DNA of 64,000 nt from Prorocentrum cordatum (taxonomy: Eukaryota; Sar; Dinophyceae; Prorocentrales; Prorocentraceae). Location of the stretch: contig CAUYUJ010019596.1 in assembly GCA_963575745.1 (NCBI GenBank), positions 112,034-176,033 of the forward strand, written 5' to 3'. The notes under the pieces were generated by a model. It made no database searches, was not told the DNA's origin, and was given only the letters and a program-made list of their open reading frames with translations. Numbering within the stretch: position 1 is the first letter of the stretch; each line of letters begins with the position of its first letter. Positions 59,837 to 64,000 of the stretch are shown here, in pieces. The translations under genes were made by a program, and so were the position numbers.

Positions 59837-61858
59837 ATGCCAGCGCATCTCTCCCCAAACAGCCCAGCGCCAGCCACAGGCACCAACCCACTAATGGCAA
59901 CTGCCGACGGCCGAACAGAGCTAGCTCCGCGCCCACAAGAAAGCACATATGGAGGAGGTGCTCACAGCTACACACTACCAGCTCTTCCACCACCCATGGC
60001 ACCGCCACTACCCACATACTCCACCCGCCGTCTCGGTGGGGAGCAGTCGAGAGGCCCCGTCCGCGAGTTGGTCAAGTTTCTGATCGAGTGGAGTCACACG
60101 GTCTACTCCCTCTGGGCGGCCCACACTCAGCGGTGGGGAAGGGGCGTTGTGGGGGAGGTGACCGACGAGTCGGGGTGGTCTCTCGAGCACCCGGTGCAAT
60201 TCCTGCAGTCCATCTACGGGGGCGAGATACCTAGGAACGGGCACCCCCCGCGCATCCCCTGGGACGGGCGGGGGGCAGCGGCGGCCAATGTGGTCGCGCA
60301 CCTAGTAGAGAGCAGCTCGAAGTACCAGGAGGAATGGCGGCGCTTTGCAGATACTCGACAACCAGAAAGGACAGTGCCCCCATCGGCAGCCGTTGGACAC
60401 GCTAACCACCTTTCTATCACGAATGAAGGATGACCTCACAGGAGGAACAATAGAGCTCCTCGCTGGCTCGCGGAAGGTTACGAAGACCTGCAGCGCTGAA
60501 GAAGGAGGATCCCCCACAGCCGTCTGGCTCAACAAGCCCCGGGCGACATCATCCGGCCCCTCCCCTGACCACGCTTTCCCCCGGCCACCTGCCGCGCCAG
60601 GACAGCCTGACGGAGAGGTGGGAGATGTTCCGCCCCCACACAAGTATGGAAGTGGCGGCGGCGAGGATGAAGTTGACTGGGGCCCATCCGAGACAGAAGG
60701 CCAGGATCATGGAACCCAGCCAGACAGGAATGACTCCGTGGCTCAGGCCAGTCCCGCACGCCAAGTAGCCGAGGCCGACGCCCCAGAACGAAGCGACAGT
60801 GAGGTTTCCCACAGTCCGCCGATCCTGTGGTCCAGACCCCCACAGAGGGTCGAATCGGCAGCCTGGTCGCCGTGCGCTAGGGAATACGCGCGTACATTCC
60901 AGGACGCAATGTGCGACGGCAGGCAGCTAAGGCTAGTTGAAAACAAGTCAGAGCGCCGACCACCCCCTATTCCCGAAGACGCCTCACTCGGCCGCGCAGA
61001 CCGCCCGCCACTGAGCCCACCCGCCACTTGGCAGCGTCGCAGCTCAGGCCGAGGGCGCGAGCCTCAGGCATCATCCATCCCACCAGCGCGCCCAGATGAC
61101 CCCATGGGCGGTCTCCCCATGTACTTAAAGCCAATCAGCGAAGCAGACGCCAACAAGGGCGAGCCAGCACCAGACAATATCATCCGACTACAGAAGACGC
61201 TGGGAGGCGCCTTCAACGGGATCTGGGCCGCCTGGGGTCGTAAGGCAGGCAGCAAGCATGGGGGCCCATGGGTCAACATCAAGTCCGACCCCAAGAGGAA
61301 TTCGTTACAGCTACGCGAAGACTTCCTCCAGGCATGGAACAAAGCAGGCTTCGACGCCCACGAGATGGACGACGAGCACCAGCTCCATGTAGAATGGCCA
61401 ACCACTATGGACAGACAGCGCAAGCAGCTACAACGTGACACCAAAACACACACACACCCGAAGGTCCCAGGGGTGGCGGTCGCCCGTATCCATGGGCTGA
61501 CGGCAGCAAGGTGACGCCATGTCCCCCCCCAGTGCCCGCCTATGACAGAGACGCCATGCAAGCAGCTGCCTCAAGCGAGCCCACTGGGGAGGATCGACGG
61601 TACCCATGGAGCAAACCAAAAGAGGCCACATGCTCCCCCCCGGTGTACACCGATTACAGGGTTGCCGAACAGTCAGGCGCATCCAGTTCTGCCGCTCAAT
61701 GGGATTCATGGCAGTCCTGGGATGGGTGGAACCGCCGACAGGGCACGTGGGCCGACACAGACTGGAGGACCAGGGAGAAACGAACTGCTCCCAGAGGAGA
61801 CGCTCACTACGCTGACAAACGGCAGCGCGGTCGGGACTTTGCCCGCAAGTGAGCCCGC
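59837..61858 (+). CDS. Hypothetical protein I, two frameshifts
   Basis: ATG at 59837, 32 nt after gene H. The first frame (to 60433) has a Pro-rich start and an ordered part, Leu-Val-Lys-Phe-Leu-Ile-Glu-Trp-Ser-His-Thr-Val-Tyr. Near 60350-60360 a shift moves to a long second frame ending at 61514: Leu-Thr-Thr-Phe-Leu-Ser-Arg-Met-Lys-Asp-Asp-Leu, a disordered Pro/Ser/Glu region, then Phe-Asn-Gly-Ile-Trp-Ala-Ala-Trp-Gly-Arg-Lys and a helical end. The third frame starts at 61511 (overlap of four bases) and ends at about 61852 with a Trp/Arg-rich tail. No domain recognised. Confidence 0.42.
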
Positions 61859-62006
61859 CTGGTCTATCCAATAGGGGCGCTGCCCCCTCCATCTCCCCAG
61901 GCCCAGGAAGGCAGCCCCATCGTCGAGGGACAGTCGGAGAGGGCTCCATCGCACTCCCCCTGCAGCTCGTCTGCGGCTCAAGACCTTTCCCCCCCTGATT
62001 AGGGCA

Positions 62007-62174
62007 ATGCTACGAATCGCCACTCAGCCCGTCTCAGAACGCAACGCATGCTTTCTGGGCGGCATCGACCTCGGGCAGCTGGGGGCTGCCTCCACCTCCC
62101 TATACAAAGTGGCCTCCATCGCGCTGACCCTGTGGGCCATATGGGCCCCCGACGTGCCATGCGGGGCCCAATGA
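62007..62174 (+). CDS. Short ORF, 55 residues
   Basis: ATG at 62007. Reads Met-Leu-Arg-Ile-Ala-Thr-Gln-Pro, with a hydrophobic C-terminal half (Ile-Ala-Leu-Thr-Leu-Trp-Ala-Ile-Trp) that could be one membrane segment. It follows the compact gene block but has no other support. Confidence 0.2.
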   Translation: MLRIATQPVSERNACFLGGIDLGQLGAASTSLYKVASIALTLWAIWAPDVPCGAQ

Positions 62175-62289
62175 GTCGACGGCCCAATGGTCCTCAACCG
62201 CCTCTTGCTGCCCACAGGCGCGCAATTGATGAGGATAAAGACGACGCGGGCGGCTGTCCCCCACGGGCCACCTTCCGTGGGTAGTCCCT

Positions 62290-63420
62290 ATACGACAGGG
62301 GCTCGTTTCACCGCAGTGACAGGCCCTGGCCTTAATGCACTTGTGCCACCTCCTGGGGGTGAATTTCACCACTCGCACTGCGTCTAGACTCCCACGGTGC
62401 AGCGTGGGCCCTTAGCCCGTGTGGTAACGGCTGCCATAATTCCGGCACGCGGTTCACTTTGGCCTTGTTCACTCGGACATGGGCCCCTCTTGCCCGCTTG
62501 GGCACTCACGCTGGATGGCTGGGGCCGCAGGCCTAAGGCCCGCCCCATTCGCTCCATAAGCAGCGCATCCGACGACAGCGACCTGCCCTGCAGTGGTGGC
62601 GTTTCCCCCCCACCAGGCAGGCACCCTCCTGACCACCTTCCGACGGCGCCTGGTTGGGTCCTCGACCGACGGTGACCACTTGGCTCTCTTCTTCCCCCCA
62701 TCGTATTCAACTGACCTGCGGCTATCGGCTGCGCCCCCACCCCCCCCCCTACGTTTCACGACGACTGCCGTGGCGGGCCGTTCGACGTGTTCGTTCTCGA
62801 GCTTGCGGGACTACGCGCTCTGCAGCGCCCCCCCGGGCCTCCGCCGACGGGGTGGCTTTTCCCGTCTGGGACTTGTTTCACCGCAGTGGCAGGCCGTGGC
62901 ATTCTCGGTACCCCCTGGAGGCGAGGTGCCTCTTTGACTACACTGCGTCCATAGCTTCCCACGGAGCATCGTGGACTTAGTCCGTGTGGTATCGGCTGCA
63001 ATATTCCATGCCCACGGTTCACTTTGGCCTGGTTCACTCGGACATGGGCCCGGCTCGCCAGCCCGGGCAATCATCGGGCGGCCGGGGCCGCCGGCCTAAG
63101 GCCCGCCCCATACGCTCCACACGACGCACTTCCGACGTACGGTGACTTTGCTTTGTGGCGCTTTCCCCCCACCTGGCAGGTGCTCTTCGTCGGCTTCATC
63201 ACGCACTGTGTGTGTGCATCGTGGCGCTGGCAGGACGGCCCACGCCGGCTTCCTGTACCTGGGCGCAGTCTGGCAGGGACGCGCTGGCTGGTTCGGCGCT
63301 CAATCTACGCCCACCGGCACGACGCCGCCGACGGCTGGCTCTATACGGGCTGGCCAACGTGACGTGCCCCCCTGTGCGTTGGTGCTCGGCCTCGCGTCAT
63401 GCAGCTGGTGCCTGGTTCCG
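62290..63420 (+). repeat. Two tandem copies of a ~565-bp unit
   Basis: Landmarks recur at an offset of about 558-571 bp: TTTCACCGCAGTG (62305 and 62877), CCGTGTGGTA-CGGCTGC (62417 and 62981), GGCCTAAGGCCCGCCCCAT (62531 and 63093), and GGCGTTTCCCCCC / GGCGCTTTCCCCCC. Divergence is moderate. The ORFs inside lack features. Confidence 0.85.
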
Positions 63421-63562
63421 CGATGATCGCTTCGAGCACATGAGGTGCTCCGTGAGTGAGCCCCGCGTACCCCCTTCCTTGCCATCGCTGCCCTTATGCG
63501 GGCGGGCGTGCCAGGGTCGCAGCTGCCCACCATGCCCACCGCCGTCCTCCCTCTGTTCCTTG

Positions 63563-63681
63563 CATTCGCACTCCGGCGTCGGCTCTTGGCCCGCTGGCAT
63601 TTATCTGCTGCTTTATGAGGTTCATATTGCTCCTCGCATGTGCATTCCAGCGTTGGCTTTTGGCCCGCTGGCAATTATCTT
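63563..63681 (+). repeat. Short tandem duplication (~75 bp)
   Basis: GCATTCGCACTCCGGCGTCG-GCTCTTGGCCCGCTGGCA recurs as GCATTCCAGCGTTGGCTTTTGGCCCGCTGGCA, each followed by TTATCT. Confidence 0.7.
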
Positions 63682-63748
63682 GCTTGTCGCCCCAAGCTTG
63701 CTACGACCCGCTTTCTGGAATCGCCTTTGGAGCCGCAGATCAAAAAAG

Positions 63749-64000
63749 TACACCCACCACCCCGTCCAGAAATGAGCCCCAGGGGGGTCGAGGTGGACAG
63801 AGGCGCGGGGGAAGATGCAGAAGAACAGAGGGGGGGCAGGAGGGGGAGGGAGATAAGGAGGGGGGAGATGAGGAGGGGGGGATGGAGGAGGGCGAGGGCG
63901 CGGAGGGCGAGACGGAGGAGATGGAGAAGGAGAAGGAGAAGGAGACGGAGGAGGAGGAGGAGGCTGAGGAGGAGGAGGAGGAGGCGGAGGGAGGAGGGGG
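63749..64000 (+). repeat. Long direct repeat, copy 2, continues past window end
   Basis: It matches 55841-56080 from CACCACCCCGTCCAGAAATG onward, including the GATGGAGGAGGGCGAGG and GAGAAGGAGAAGGAGACGG segments. Offset 7.9 kb. Confidence 0.85.

Overview
The window reads as nuclear DNA of a dinoflagellate (species not resolvable from the sequence). The main evidence is a set of sequences close to the 22-nt dinoflagellate spliced leader (DinoSL), several just upstream of ATGs. Other evidence is GC-AG and possible GA-AG introns with AG|G at both borders, long purine/pyrimidine and GC-rich minisatellites, and protein families I know as abundant dinoflagellate mobile-element ORFs. No bacterial-type operon, rRNA, tRNA or CRISPR array was found. 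Several ORF starts near GTG/TTG/CTG are only open-frame limits, not real starts.

Layout. 1-6.4 kb: a decayed Helitron (HUH/Y2 Rep, Pif1 helicase, C-terminal zinc ribbons), split by a 465-bp minisatellite-filled intron. 6.4-11.4 kb: tandem and dispersed repeats. 11.4-12.9 kb: a 5'-truncated dynamin-stalk-like ORF. 13.4-21.4 kb: a minus-strand cluster of five ORFs (A, B, C, D and transposase-like T1). 21.4-24.8 kb: repeats. 24.8-39.3 kb: a plus-strand cluster (E, G, J, transposase-like T2 and methyltransferase-like M) with reconstructable introns, many carrying hairpins. 39.4-43.06 kb: repeats plus a possible small gene. 43.06-53.04 kb: a nearly complete Ty1/copia LTR retrotransposon inserted in a poly-C tract, with 214-bp LTRs that differ at 4 sites and an unusual methyltransferase-like extension before integrase. 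53-55.8 kb: exon-like islands in low-complexity DNA. 56.2-61.9 kb: a compact plus-strand block (UPF1-like SF1 helicase followed by two unrecognised ORFs) flanked by direct repeats at 55.84 and 63.75 kb. 62.3-63.7 kb: tandem repeats.

How it fits together. Most coding content belongs to mobile elements. T1 and T2 are diverged members of one transposase-like family sharing a candidate acidic triad, a cysteine site and a conserved C-terminal block. Each sits at or near the 3' end of a same-strand cluster of dinoflagellate-type hypothetical genes, which suggests an undescribed multi-gene transposon group. Introns of these genes are short, hairpin-bearing and introner-like. Relict DinoSL sequences before several ATGs suggest that genes were recycled through spliced-leader mRNA. 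The most striking single structure is a ~650-bp fold-back inside an intron of M, each arm of which reads relict SL, ATG and the same peptide.

Frameshifts are frequent. Some lie at homopolymers and could be assembly errors rather than decay.
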